Positions 21,467-29,461 of a stretch of DNA of 33,526 nucleotides are shown one piece after another. The position numbers and the translations under genes are program-made. The notes under the pieces are model-generated. The model ran no database searches, had not been told where the DNA came from, and saw only the letters and a list, made by a program, of their open reading frames with translations. The stretch is from Lentzea indica (GTDB lineage: Bacteria; Actinomycetota; Actinomycetes; Mycobacteriales; Pseudonocardiaceae). The stretch lies in the NCBI RefSeq assembly GCF_012184385.1, contig NZ_VSRL01000080.1, positions 1-33,526 on the forward strand, read 5' to 3'. Every line of letters starts with the position of its first letter. The first letter of the stretch is position 1.

Positions 21467-22023
21467 CCTTGCTTGAGGTGGGTGAAAGCTTGGGCGAGAG
21501 CGGCGCCGCGGTCCGGCCGGGACGAGGCCAGATCAGGGGTTTCCAGGACGTAGCGGGCCAGCGCGTGCAGGGAGTCGTCCGCTTCCTCGAGTCCCGCGGC
21601 CTCGGCCAGCAACGCGGCGAGAGGGTCCTGGCAGGCGACCCAGACCGTGCGGGCGTAGGCCCACAGCGCCGGAGTGCTCATGACCAGATCCATGCGGCGC
21701 TGGTACTCCTCGGGCAGGTCCAGCCTGAAAGGAGCCCTGTCGGCGAAGAACGCGTACAGCGCGTCAAGCACGGAGGTGCCTTCCTGGCGCTCCCGAACCG
21801 CGGCCGTCAAGGACGCTTCACGCTCGCCGCTGTCGTCGAGGATGAGCGCTTCCTTGCCGGCCGGGAAGTGCGCGAACAGCGTCGCGACCGCGGTGTCCGC
21901 GGCCTCGGCGATCTCCTTCACCGTCACGTTGTCGTAGCCGCGTTCGAGGAAGAGCTTCAGCGCCGCGTCGGCCAGCGCCTTGCGGGTCGCCGCCTTCTTG
22001 CGGTCACGTCGTCCGGCTGTCAT
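21451..22023 (-). CDS. TetR-family regulator
   Basis: The gene encodes 190 residues. The N-terminal helix-turn-helix is about residues 8-55 (ATRKALADAALKLFLERGYDNVTVKEIAEAADTAVATLFAHF cut across its helices). The C-terminal ligand domain follows. It overlaps the SDR gene downstream by 16 bases. A small palindrome GAAC-G-GTTC lies at 22040-22048, 17 bases upstream of the ATG, and is a weak operator candidate. Ligand unknown. Confidence 0.88.
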   Translation of the reverse strand: MTAGRRDRKKAATRKALADAALKLFLERGYDNVTVKEIAEAADTAVATLFAHFPAGKEALILDDSGEREASLTAAVRERQEGTSVLDALYAFFADRAPFRLDLPEEYQRRMDLVMSTPALWAYARTVWVACQDPLAALLAEAAGLEEADDSLHALARYVLETPDLASSRPDRGAALAQAFTHLKQGWPGL

Positions 22024-22070
22024 GCGCCCACAATAGCCGGAACGGTTCTGAAACTGAAATCATTCTGGTT

Positions 22071-22694
22071 TTACTGGCTGCGCCACACGTCGGCGATGTT
22101 CTTGTCGAACATCGTCGCGATCGACAGGAGAGCGGCGTCGAGGTCCACGTTGTCGGGATCGACGAGGGCCTGGAGGTGGATGCCGAGGAGTGCTCCGTTG
22201 AGCGCGACGGCGGCGGCGCGTTCCTGCTCGGCGGCGACGTCGGGATCCACGTCCGCCGGACGTCGCAGGCGCAGCAGGACCTCGATTCCCTCGCGCCGCC
22301 GGGAGAAGAACTCCCGGTACTGCTCGTGCACGACACCCCGGTCGCCCAGCGCTTCGACCAGGATCATGAACACCAGCGCCGAGTTGCCGCTGCGCAGCAG
22401 CTCGGCGGTCTCTCCGAACACCTCGGTGAGCGACGGGACGGACTCGTAGCGCTCGGCGGGCCAGATCCGTTCGATCACGCGCTCGACGACGGCCATCACG
22501 AGACCGTCCTTGTTCTTGAAGTGCCACGGGATCGAGCCGCGGCTTATGCCGGACCGCTTCGCGATGTCCACAAAGGACGTGCGGTCGAAGCCGCGTTCGG
22601 CGAAGAGCTCCTCGGCGGCGTCCAGGATGCGGCGGCGGCTCTCCTCGCCGATCTCGTCGATCCGGCGCGGCCCAGGGGAGTTCACGGCGGTCAT
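22071..22694 (-). CDS. TetR-family regulator linked to an MFS transporter
   Basis: The gene encodes 207 residues. The DNA-binding domain is about residues 18-65 (SRRRILDAAEELFAERG, then FVDIAKRSGISRGSIPWHF), with a ligand domain after it. ATG 22694 overlaps the stop of the transporter gene (ATGA), so it is translationally coupled to it. It probably represses the transporter operon, and perhaps the divergent SDR, through the palindromes at 24002-24036. The next gene (TetR, ending 22023) lies downstream on the same strand after 47 bases. Confidence 0.88.
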   Translation of the reverse strand: MTAVNSPGPRRIDEIGEESRRRILDAAEELFAERGFDRTSFVDIAKRSGISRGSIPWHFKNKDGLVMAVVERVIERIWPAERYESVPSLTEVFGETAELLRSGNSALVFMILVEALGDRGVVHEQYREFFSRRREGIEVLLRLRRPADVDPDVAAEQERAAAVALNGALLGIHLQALVDPDNVDLDAALLSIATMFDKNIADVWRSQ

Positions 22695-23989
22695 CGTACG
22701 ACTCGCGCGATGTCGTGAAGCACGTGACGCGCACCGAAGATCAGGACGACGCCCGCGAGGACGGAGGCGGCCGGTGCGACCACGGCGACAGCGGTCCGCA
22801 CACCCCAGAACGACTCGGCCACGCCGGTGAGCAGCGCGCCACCGAGCCCGCCGACGAGTGCGAGGTAGATGCCCACCAGTCCGAACGCCGTCGCTCGGAT
22901 CTCGGGCGGTGTCACCGAGGCCACGACGAGGCTCAACGGGATGATGCCGGCGAAGGTCATGCCCTGGGTGACCATCCCGATGACGACGTAGGTCGTGACG
23001 TCCGGTGCGTACGCCTGCACCGCGAACCCGATGCCCAGCAAGGTGAGTGCCACGGCCGCCAGGTGGACGCATCCCTTGGGGCTGCGCCGGAACAGGCGAT
23101 CGCTCAGGGACCCGCCGAGCGCCGCGCCTGCGAGTCCGCCGACCGCGCAGACGGACGTGATCACGCCACGGGCCGCGGCGCTCTGCCCGAGGTGGTCTTC
23201 CAGGACGAGGTTCAGGTAGATCGGCACCGTCGTCACGCACATGCCGAACGCGCCCAGCGCGACCATCACGAGGACGAACGTCCGGATCTTCCTCAACCGC
23301 GTGAACGCGCCGCGCGGCGGCACCGCTGACCGTCCCCGGTCCGGTTCCGGCAGGCGTAACGCGGCCAGCCCGAGCAGGAGCGCCGGTATGGCGAGGAACG
23401 CGAACGCCCAGCGCCACGGCTCGTGCTCCTCGGGGATCACCGCCGCGAAGGCCGCGGCCAGGAGAGGGCCGGTCACGATGCCCAGTGGCTGACCGCCGCG
23501 GTGCAGGCCGAGCACCCGGCCACGCCCGGCCGGCGGATAGGCGTCGACCAGGAGTGACGCCTGGATCGGTCCCTCGTTGGCCTTGCCGATGCCCGCGACG
23601 ACGCGGATCACGGCTGCCTGCCAGAGGTTCTGCACAAGGCCGAGCACGCCGGCCGCCGCTGCCCACGCGAGGGTGCACAGCCCGGCGATCGTGGTGCGGC
23701 GGTGCCGGTCTCCGAGCAGGCCCAGCGGTAGTGCGGCGAGGGAGACCATGACCCCGGCGAGCGCGCCGACGACGGCGATCGCGGCCGCGCTGATGCCGAG
23801 CGACTCCCTGATCTCCGGTGCGAAGACCACGAACATCACGTTGTCGGCGCTGTCGAGCACCTGCAGGCCGACGAGGACACCGAGCGTCGAGCGCCCGCCT
23901 GCGGACAGGACCTCGCCGAGCGTCATCGGGGAGTCCGCCTCTGTCGGCGGGACTGTGCCGACGTGACCTTCTTCTGACTTCGAACCCAT
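22691..23989 (-). CDS. MFS transporter
   Basis: The 432-residue protein has twelve predicted membrane segments. The MFS loop 2-3 motif is recognisable as GLLGDRHRRTTIAG near residue 90, with the repeat GGSLSDRLFRRSPKG in the second half. The family contains drug exporters and solute importers; TetR linkage favours export of a small lipophilic compound, but this is inference. The first 25 residues are polar and cytoplasmic. It is divergent from an SDR across 62 bases. Confidence 0.9.
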   Translation of the reverse strand: MGSKSEEGHVGTVPPTEADSPMTLGEVLSAGGRSTLGVLVGLQVLDSADNVMFVVFAPEIRESLGISAAAIAVVGALAGVMVSLAALPLGLLGDRHRRTTIAGLCTLAWAAAAGVLGLVQNLWQAAVIRVVAGIGKANEGPIQASLLVDAYPPAGRGRVLGLHRGGQPLGIVTGPLLAAAFAAVIPEEHEPWRWAFAFLAIPALLLGLAALRLPEPDRGRSAVPPRGAFTRLRKIRTFVLVMVALGAFGMCVTTVPIYLNLVLEDHLGQSAAARGVITSVCAVGGLAGAALGGSLSDRLFRRSPKGCVHLAAVALTLLGIGFAVQAYAPDVTTYVVIGMVTQGMTFAGIIPLSLVVASVTPPEIRATAFGLVGIYLALVGGLGGALLTGVAESFWGVRTAVAVVAPAASVLAGVVLIFGARHVLHDIARVVR

Positions 23990-24001
23990 GCTGAGCAGGC
24001 T

Positions 24002-24036
24002 ACTGTGTTGGTCAGCACAGTGTCATCACTCCAACA
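24002..24036. promoter_or_regulatory. Nested palindromes in the MFS/SDR divergent promoter region
   Basis: ACTGTG (24002-24007) and CACAGT (24016-24021) are inverted around 8 bases. TGTTGG (24006-24011) and CCAACA (24031-24036) form a second, interlocking inverted repeat. The gap is only 62 bases between ATG 23989 (minus) and ATG 24052 (plus), so bound protein would affect both genes. The TetR protein at 22071-22694 is the obvious candidate. Confidence 0.55.
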
Positions 24037-24051
24037 TAGAGAGGTGATCCC

Positions 24052-24840
24052 ATGAGGGACTGGACGGGTTCGGTCGCCTTCATCACCGGCGGCGCCAGAG
24101 GAATCGGCCTGGGCATCGCGCGTGCGCTGGGCAGGCGGGGCGTGAGCCTCGCGCTGGCGGACGTCGACGAGGCCGCGCTGTCCCGCAGCGCTGAGGAGTT
24201 GTCGCGGTTGACGGTCGTCGAGACCTACCGGCTGGACGTGCGCGACCGTGCCGCGTTCGCCGTGACCGCGGACGAGGCCGAAAAGGCGTTGGGGCACGTC
24301 GACCTGTTGTTCAACAACGCCGGCATCGTGCCGTTCTCGACTGCGGAGGAGCTGCGCTACGACAAGTGGGATCTGGCCCTCGCCGTCAACCTGTCCGGCG
24401 TGATCAACGGGATTCAGACGTTCCTGCCGCGCATGATCGAGCGCGGTGCGGGACACGTCGTCAACACCGCGTCGGGTGCGGGGCTCGTGGCGGACCCGAA
24501 CGTGCTGTACGTGACCACCAAGTTCGCGGTGGTCGGCCTCTCGGAGTCGCTGCGCCTGGCCGTGGCCAAGCACGGCATCGACGTCAGCGTGTTGTGCCCC
24601 GGTCCCGTCGACACGGACATCGTGCGGAACACCCGGTTGTCGGACGGGGGAGCCGCCGTGGCGTTGCGCGATGACCTCGTGCCCGCTGTCGAGGCGTTCA
24701 TCAGGAGCGGTCCCGGCGTCGACGCCGTGGGAGAGATGGTCGTGGCGGGGGTGGAGGCCCGGTCACCGTGGATCTTCACCGGCGAGGAGATCCGCCCTCA
24801 CCTGGAGAAGCGGATGGCCGCTCTCCTGGGATCCCTCTGA
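24052..24840 (+). CDS. Short-chain dehydrogenase/reductase
   Basis: The gene encodes 262 residues of a classical SDR: cofactor motif TGGARGIGLGIARALG (residues 11-26), NNAGIVPF, and catalytic YVTTK near residue 164 with a Ser about 13 residues earlier (TASGAG). Asp in LADVDEAAL after strand 2 suggests NAD(H) preference. GAGAGG upstream supports ATG 24052. Substrate unknown; the shared control region with the MFS gene suggests a joint role in handling one compound. Confidence 0.9.
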   Translation: MRDWTGSVAFITGGARGIGLGIARALGRRGVSLALADVDEAALSRSAEELSRLTVVETYRLDVRDRAAFAVTADEAEKALGHVDLLFNNAGIVPFSTAEELRYDKWDLALAVNLSGVINGIQTFLPRMIERGAGHVVNTASGAGLVADPNVLYVTTKFAVVGLSESLRLAVAKHGIDVSVLCPGPVDTDIVRNTRLSDGGAAVALRDDLVPAVEAFIRSGPGVDAVGEMVVAGVEARSPWIFTGEEIRPHLEKRMAALLGSL

Positions 24841-24853
24841 CACGGCGGTGTCA
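24838..24853. terminator. Short hairpin spanning two convergent stop codons
   Basis: TGACAC (24838-24843) and GTGTCA (24848-24853) are perfectly inverted around GGCG. The arms contain the stop of the plus-strand SDR (24838-24840) and of the minus-strand reductase (24851-24853). It could act as a weak bidirectional terminator, but there is no T tract, so the assignment is tentative. Confidence 0.35.
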
Positions 24854-26005
24854 CCCCGTGGCGGCGGCGAGCTGACGACGCATCCGGCCGAACAGCTTGG
24901 CGTTGTTCATGGCGAAGATGCCGACGGGCTGGCCGGAGCGGCGGAACTCGGCGACGAACTTGCGGTCGTCCGGCGAACCGTCGATCACGGCGATCTCGTC
25001 AGCGCCTGCCGTCTCGCCCGCGATCTGCAGACGGACCCCGTACTGGTCCGACCAGACGTAACCGGACGGCCGGAAAGTCTCGATCGTCGCGCCCGCAAGG
25101 AGGTTGCGGACGGCTACGACAGGTTGTTCCGAGGCGTTCGTCCAGTGCTCGTGGCGGACGTGACCGCCGAGAGGGGTGCGGTATCGGGCGACGTCGCCGA
25201 CCGCGACCACCGACGGGATCGACGTGACGCAGCCGGTGTCGCACAGCACTCCGTTGTCGAGCGGGAGGCCCGATCCGCGCAGCCAGCCGGTCGCCGGTTC
25301 CATGCCGATGCCCGCCACCACGACGTCGGCGGGGAGGTGGGAGCCGTCGCGCAGCACGACCCCGGTCACCCTGGAACCGTTGTGCGCGAAGGCGGCGACG
25401 CCGACGCCGAGGCGCAGTTCGACGCCGTGGTCCGTGTGCAGATCGGCGCAGAGCGCGCCCAACGTCGCCCCGAGCGCGCGTTCCATCGGCACCGGGGCAG
25501 CCTCGACGACCGTCACGTCGAGGTCCAGCGCACGGCAGGTGGACGCGACCTCGGCCCCGATCCAGCCGGCGCCGACGACCACCACGCGGGCGCCGGGACG
25601 CAGATCTGCTTGCAGCGCAACGGCATCGTCGAGAGTGCGCAGGGTGTGCACGCCACTCATGGCAGCGGTGCCGGGCAACGCGCGCGGACGGCCGCCGGTG
25701 GCGATCACCAGTCCGTCCGTGCGCACGATCTCGCCACTCGACAGGTGCACCGAGCCCGTGGACGGGTCGACACGATCGGCACGGACCCCGAGTTTCCACT
25801 CGGCCGCGAAGTCGTCGTCGGAGAGCGCGAGTTCGGCTGCGGGAAGGGTGCCCGCGAGGAACGCCTTCGTGAGCGGCGGCCGGTCGTAGGGAGCGTGGAC
25901 CTCTTCGCCGATCACCACGATGCGACCGTCGAAGCCCTGCTTTCGCAGCTCCTCCACGGAACGCAGGCCGGCCAGCGACGCGCCGACCACGGCGACCGTC
26001 CTCAT
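24851..26005 (-). CDS. Rieske-type ferredoxin reductase (FAD, NAD(P)H)
   Basis: The gene encodes 384 residues. It passes electrons from NAD(P)H through FAD to a small Rieske ferredoxin. The FAD motif is VAVVGASLAGLRSVEELR at residues 4-21, the NAD(P)H motif is RVVVVGAGWIGAEVAS near 145, and VAVGDVARY near 270 is the second FAD contact. A C-terminal reductase domain follows (FVAEFRRSGQPVGIFAMNN). Length and order match the BphA4/cytochrome P450 reductase family. Its ATG overlaps the Rieske gene stop (ATGA), confirming the partner. No oxygenase component lies nearby. Confidence 0.92.
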   Translation of the reverse strand: MRTVAVVGASLAGLRSVEELRKQGFDGRIVVIGEEVHAPYDRPPLTKAFLAGTLPAAELALSDDDFAAEWKLGVRADRVDPSTGSVHLSSGEIVRTDGLVIATGGRPRALPGTAAMSGVHTLRTLDDAVALQADLRPGARVVVVGAGWIGAEVASTCRALDLDVTVVEAAPVPMERALGATLGALCADLHTDHGVELRLGVGVAAFAHNGSRVTGVVLRDGSHLPADVVVAGIGMEPATGWLRGSGLPLDNGVLCDTGCVTSIPSVVAVGDVARYRTPLGGHVRHEHWTNASEQPVVAVRNLLAGATIETFRPSGYVWSDQYGVRLQIAGETAGADEIAVIDGSPDDRKFVAEFRRSGQPVGIFAMNNAKLFGRMRRQLAAATG

Positions 26006-26319
26006 GCGACGGCCTCGCGGCTCCGCGTGTCCACGTAGATCATGCCGTCCTGCACCACGACCGAGTACGTGCGCACCGGCTTCTTGGCCGGCAGGCAAGT
26101 CGGGACGCCGGTGCGGAGGTCGAAGAGGGCGGCGTGCAGCGGGCATTCGACGAAGCAGCCCTCCAACCAGCCCTCGGAGAGCGAGGCGTCTTGGTGGCTG
26201 CAGGTGTCGTCGATGGCGTAGATCTCGCCGTCCGCGTTGAAGACGGCGATCGCGACCTCGCCGGAAATACGCATCGACTCACCCACGGGCAGGTCGTCGA
26301 CGGCGCAAGCGGTGATCAT
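26002..26319 (-). CDS. Rieske [2Fe-2S] ferredoxin
   Basis: The gene encodes 105 residues, the usual size for a Rieske-type ferredoxin. The cluster ligands are complete: C40-x-H42 and C59-x2-H62, with 16 residues between pairs (CSHQDASLSEG, then ECPLHAALFD). It carries electrons from the reductase encoded next to a terminal oxygenase, which is absent from this window. GGAGGG seven bases before ATG 26319 supports the start. It is controlled from the palindromic region at 26332-26367, whose main repeat recurs before glyA. Confidence 0.93.
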   Translation of the reverse strand: MITACAVDDLPVGESMRISGEVAIAVFNADGEIYAIDDTCSHQDASLSEGWLEGCFVECPLHAALFDLRTGVPTCLPAKKPVRTYSVVVQDGMIYVDTRSREAVA

Positions 26320-26331
26320 CTAAAACCCTCC

Positions 26332-26367
26332 GTTGCGTATTACGGAACACGATGTGCGATACGCAAC
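26332..26367. promoter_or_regulatory. Operator/promoter upstream of the Rieske gene
   Basis: GTTGCGTATTACGGAAC (26332-26348) is a near-perfect palindrome (GTT[G/C]CG / CG[G/C]AAC around TATTA). An identical copy precedes glyA. GTGCG-ATA-CGCAAC (26354-26367) repeats the half-site in reverse, so the block is flanked by GTTGCGTAT and ATACGCAAC. On the minus strand TTGCGT (26366-26361) and TAATAC (26342-26337) are 18 apart, but the resulting leader would be only about 11 bases, so promoter placement is uncertain. A further half-site lies at 26443-26448 next to the IclR ATG. Confidence 0.6.
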
Positions 26368-26450
26368 AGCAGGATGACTCAGGACGGGGAAGTGCGTCAA
26401 GGAGCGTTTGGGCTGATCAACCTGTTGTTTTCATCGGTTAACGTTGCGTC

Positions 26451-27230
26451 ATGGGCAACAACGGGGAGGGGCGCGACGCGGCGCTCGTGCAATCGGTCGA
26501 TCGGGCGGTAGCCGTTCTGGAGCTGCTGGCCCGCAACGGTGAAGCGGGGATCACCGAGATCGCCGCCGAGCTCGGCGTGCACAAGTCCTCGGCGTCCAGA
26601 CTTGTTTACACACTTCAGGCCCGTGAACTGGTGGAGCAGGACGGCGAACGCGGCCCCTTCCGGATCGGCATCGGCATGCTCCGCTTCGCCGGTGCGGTGA
26701 CCGGTCAGCTCGACTACGTGCGGGTGGGCGGCCCGGTCTGTTCGGCGTTGGCGGAACGGCTGGGAGAGACCGTCAACATCGCGGTCCTCGACGACGACGT
26801 CGCCCTCAACGTGAGCCAGGCGCGCGGAAGCTCCGCGGTGGCGGCGCAGAACTGGGTCGGTCAGCGCACGCCTCTGCACGCCACGTCGAGCGGCAAGGTC
26901 CTGCTGGCCGCGGCCTCGCCGGAAGATCAGGAACGCGTGCTGTCCGGCGACCTGCAGCCCTGTGCCCCGCGCACGATCACCGATCCGGTGCGGTTGCGCA
27001 CCGTCCTGCGGCGGACGGCCGAGGACGGGTTCGCGACCTGCATGGAGGAGCTGGAAGCCGGGCTGCACGCGGTCGCGGTGCCCGTGTTCGGTTCACACGG
27101 CGACGTGGTCGCGGCGATCAGCGCCGCCGGCCCTGCCTACCGGCTCTCGCAGAAGCGCATGCCCGAGGTCGTCGAGGAGCTGCGGACGGCGTCGCGCGAC
27201 CTGTCCGTCCGCATGGGGCATCCCGTCTGA
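26451..27230 (+). CDS. IclR-family regulator of the C1 gene set
   Basis: The gene encodes 259 residues. The winged helix is about residues 14-75 (VQSVDRAVAVLELLA, ITEIAAELGVHKSSASRLV), and the effector domain covers 90-250 (LHATSSGKVLLAAAS, LEAGLHAVAVPVF). It is divergent from the Rieske gene and upstream of glyA. Both promoters share a 17-bp operator, and the half-site TTAACGTTGCGTC lies at its own ATG, so this regulator most likely controls all three units. It is followed by a strong terminator. The effector is unknown. Confidence 0.9.
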   Translation: MGNNGEGRDAALVQSVDRAVAVLELLARNGEAGITEIAAELGVHKSSASRLVYTLQARELVEQDGERGPFRIGIGMLRFAGAVTGQLDYVRVGGPVCSALAERLGETVNIAVLDDDVALNVSQARGSSAVAAQNWVGQRTPLHATSSGKVLLAAASPEDQERVLSGDLQPCAPRTITDPVRLRTVLRRTAEDGFATCMEELEAGLHAVAVPVFGSHGDVVAAISAAGPAYRLSQKRMPEVVEELRTASRDLSVRMGHPV

Positions 27231-27249
27231 CACGCGTTCCCGAACGCGA

Positions 27250-27278
27250 CGAGCCCCCGGCCCTCCGCCGGGGGCTCG
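27250..27278 (+). terminator. Rho-independent terminator after the IclR gene
   Basis: An 11-bp perfect stem, CGAGCCCCCGG (27250-27260) and CCGGGGGCTCG (27268-27278), with a 7-base loop, is followed by TTGCTGTTT. It begins 20 bases after the IclR stop and isolates it from glyA. It is the clearest terminator in the window. Confidence 0.8.
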
Positions 27279-27387
27279 TTGCTGTTTCAGGGCTGTGACC
27301 ACCCGGTACGTCAGCGTTTCGGATGCCTCCGTCCGTGCGACAGGGGCTTGACAACGCCTCGAACTGGCCGCACCGTGATGCCCTGCA

Positions 27388-27423
27388 GTTGCATAATGCG
27401 AACAACGTTGCGTATTACGGAAC
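27388..27423. promoter_or_regulatory. Tandem IclR-type operators and promoter of glyA
   Basis: GTTGCGTATTACGGAAC (27407-27423) is identical to the copy at 26332-26348. A related site, GTTGCATAATGCGAAC (27388-27403), precedes it. TTGCAT (27389-27394) and TATTAC (27413-27418) are 18 apart and form a plausible promoter for the TTG start at 27445, so bound regulator would cover the -10 and -35. A separate TTGACA (27348-27353) has no good -10. The 27279-27387 stretch otherwise shows nothing. Confidence 0.6.
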
Positions 27424-27444
27424 TCGCTCGGAAGGGTCGGCCCG

Positions 27445-28746
27445 TTGTCACTCTCCGCTTCCAGCCCAGTCGTTTCTGGCACAGTCCTGGATCAGAACCT
27501 CGGCGACCTCGACCCCGAGGTCGCCACCGCGATCCGCGCCGAGCTGCACCGCCAGCAGTCGACGCTCGAGATGATCGCCTCCGAGAACTTCGCGCCCGTG
27601 GGAGTGCTGCAGGCGCAGGGATCGGTGCTGACGAACAAGTACGCCGAGGGCTACCCGGGACGCCGGTACTACGGCGGGTGCGAGCACGTCGACGTGATCG
27701 AGGCACTGGCGATCGAGCGCGTGAAGGCTCTCTTCGGTGCAGAGCACGCGAACGTCCAGCCGCACTCGGGCGCGCAGGCCAACGCCGCGGCGATGGCGGC
27801 GGTGCTCCAGCCCGGTGACACGATCATGGGGCTGGACCTGGCGCACGGCGGTCACCTGACGCACGGGATGCGGATCAACTTCTCCGGCCGGCTCTACAAC
27901 GTCGTGGCCTACCACGTGGATCGCGAGTCCGGCCGCGTCGACATGGCCGAGGTCGAGCGGCTGGCGCTGGAGACCAGGCCGAAGCTGATCATCGCCGGCT
28001 GGTCCGCCTACCCGCGGCAGCTCGACTTCGCCGAGTTCCGCCGGATCGCCGACGCCGTGGACGCCAAGCTCATGGTGGACATGGCGCACTTCGCCGGCCT
28101 GGTCGCGGCGGGACTGCACCCGAGCCCCGTGCCGTTCGCCGACCTGGTCACCACCACCACGCACAAGACGCTCGGCGGTCCCAGAGGCGGAGTCGTGCTG
28201 TGCACGAAGGAGCTGGCCAAGAAGGTCGACTCCACGGTGTTCCCCGGCCAGCAGGGCGGGCCGTTGCAGCACGTCATCGCGGCCAAGGCGGTGGCGTTCA
28301 AGATCGCGGCGGGTGAGGAGTTCCGCGAACGTCAGCAGCGGGTGCTGGAGGGTGCCCGGATTCTGGCCGAACGGCTCGCGCGACCCGACTGCGCGGAGGC
28401 CGGGGTGAAGGTCCTCTCCGGGGGCACCGACGTGCACCTCGTTCTGGTGGACCTGGTCGAGTCCTCATTGGACGGCAAGCAGGCCGAGGACCGGTTGCAC
28501 CGCATCGGGATCACGGTCAACCGCAACGCGGTCCCGTTCGACCCGCGCCCGCCGATGGTCACCTCCGGCCTGCGCGTCGGCACGCCCGCGCTGGCCACCC
28601 GCGGCTTCACGGCCGAGGACTTCGCCGAGGTCGCCGACATCATCGCCGCCGCGCTCAAGCCTTCGTTCGACGAGACGGCCGAGGTGGACCTGTCCGCCCG
28701 TGTCGCGTTGCTGGCCAAGAACAACCCCCTCTACCCGCACCTCTGA
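27445..28746 (+). CDS. glyA: Serine hydroxymethyltransferase
   Basis: The 433-residue PLP enzyme interconverts serine and glycine with transfer of a one-carbon unit to tetrahydrofolate. The PLP-binding Lys is in [14 protein letters not shown] near residue 240. Other signatures are [33 protein letters not shown] and [11 protein letters not shown]. Length is normal. Start TTG 27445 has GGAAGGG eight bases upstream. Its neighbours point to a role in using formaldehyde or methylene groups released by demethylation, possibly as a second, pathway-specific SHMT. Confidence 0.96.
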   Translation: MSLSASSPVVSGTVLDQNLGDLDPEVATAIRAELHRQQSTLEMIASENFAPVGVLQAQGSVLTNKYAEGYPGRRYYGGCEHVDVIEALAIERVKALFGAEHANVQPHSGAQANAAAMAAVLQPGDTIMGLDLAHGGHLTHGMRINFSGRLYNVVAYHVDRESGRVDMAEVERLALETRPKLIIAGWSAYPRQLDFAEFRRIADAVDAKLMVDMAHFAGLVAAGLHPSPVPFADLVTTTTHKTLGGPRGGVVLCTKELAKKVDSTVFPGQQGGPLQHVIAAKAVAFKIAAGEEFRERQQRVLEGARILAERLARPDCAEAGVKVLSGGTDVHLVLVDLVESSLDGKQAEDRLHRIGITVNRNAVPFDPRPPMVTSGLRVGTPALATRGFTAEDFAEVADIIAAALKPSFDETAEVDLSARVALLAKNNPLYPHL

Positions 28747-28763
28747 CGAGTCAGGAGAAGCAA

Positions 28764-29309
28764 GTGGCACATGCGGTGAACGGTGTCGTGGCGGCGGGGC
28801 GCGGAGCCAAGGTCTCGGTCGAGACCATCCTCGTGCCGGACCCCGGCCCCGGCGAGGCACTGGTGAAGGTCCAGGCGTGCGGCGTCTGCCACACCGACCT
28901 GCACTACCGCGAGGGCGGCATCAACGACGAGTTCCCGTTCCTGCTGGGCCACGAGGCCGCGGGTGTCGTGGAGGCCGTCGGCGACGGCGTGACCGACCTG
29001 GCGCCGGGTGACTTCGTCATTCTGAACTGGCGCGCGGTGTGCGGCTCGTGCCGTTCGTGCCTGCGGGGGCGGCCGCAGTACTGCTTCAACACCCACAACG
29101 CTTCCCAGCCCATGACGTTGGTGGACGGCACCCCGTTGTCGCCGGCACTCGGCATCGGCGCGTTCGCGGAGAAGACGCTCGTCCACAGCGGACAGTGCAC
29201 GAAGGTCGACCCGAGGGCACCGGCGGAGGTCGCGGGCCTGCTCGGCTGCGGTGTCATGGCGGGCATCTGGCCGACCTCGCGCACCTGTTCGGCTGGGGCG
29301 ACCCGCTGA
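28764..29309 (+). pseudogene. mscR: S-(hydroxymethyl)mycothiol dehydrogenase, truncated at residue 168
   Basis: The intact enzyme (about 361 residues) oxidises the formaldehyde-mycothiol adduct to a formyl adduct with NAD+, detoxifying formaldehyde. Here residues 1-168 match the family well: [18 protein letters not shown] with zinc ligands, [27 protein letters not shown] with structural-zinc cysteines, and LGCGVMAGI. The match ends at about 29267. The frame then runs 13 unrelated residues to a TGA at 29309, and the NAD-binding domain is missing. AGGAG upstream supports GTG 28764, 17 bases after glyA. The following DNA belongs to another gene's 3' end, so this is a truncation by rearrangement or assembly error, not a simple frameshift. 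Confidence 0.88.
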
Positions 29310-29461
29310 CCATTCCCTCCGACTACACGAGCTGGGTGGCGAACCCGGGATCCGGTTTCTTCCCCACCCTGCGCCACGAACTCCCCGCCGGCTCGTGGTT
29401 CGACACCTGGAACATCACTGTTTCCGCGCTGTACCAGCGAATCAGGAGCGAGTTCTCATGA
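29268..29461 (+). pseudogene. 3' remnant of an unidentified gene, coupled to the SPFH gene
   Basis: From the point where mscR similarity ends, a different frame reads about 64 plausible residues ([17 protein letters not shown], then SWVANPGSGFF, ending YQRIRSEFS). It stops at TGA 29459-29461, overlapping the next gene's ATG (ATGA). That overlap is typical of genes in one operon, so the fragment is best read as the C-terminus of the natural upstream neighbour of the SPFH gene. I recognise no family. Its N-terminal part is absent from the window. Confidence 0.6.

Noticed and set aside
29240..29320. Insertion sequence or integrase site at the mscR junction
   Set aside because: No terminal inverted repeats, target duplication or transposase fragment could be found.
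29039..29461. Stand-alone small gene between mscR and the SPFH gene
   Set aside because: Its first half lies in a second frame of true mscR sequence. Only the part after about 29268 looks like real protein, so it is a remnant.
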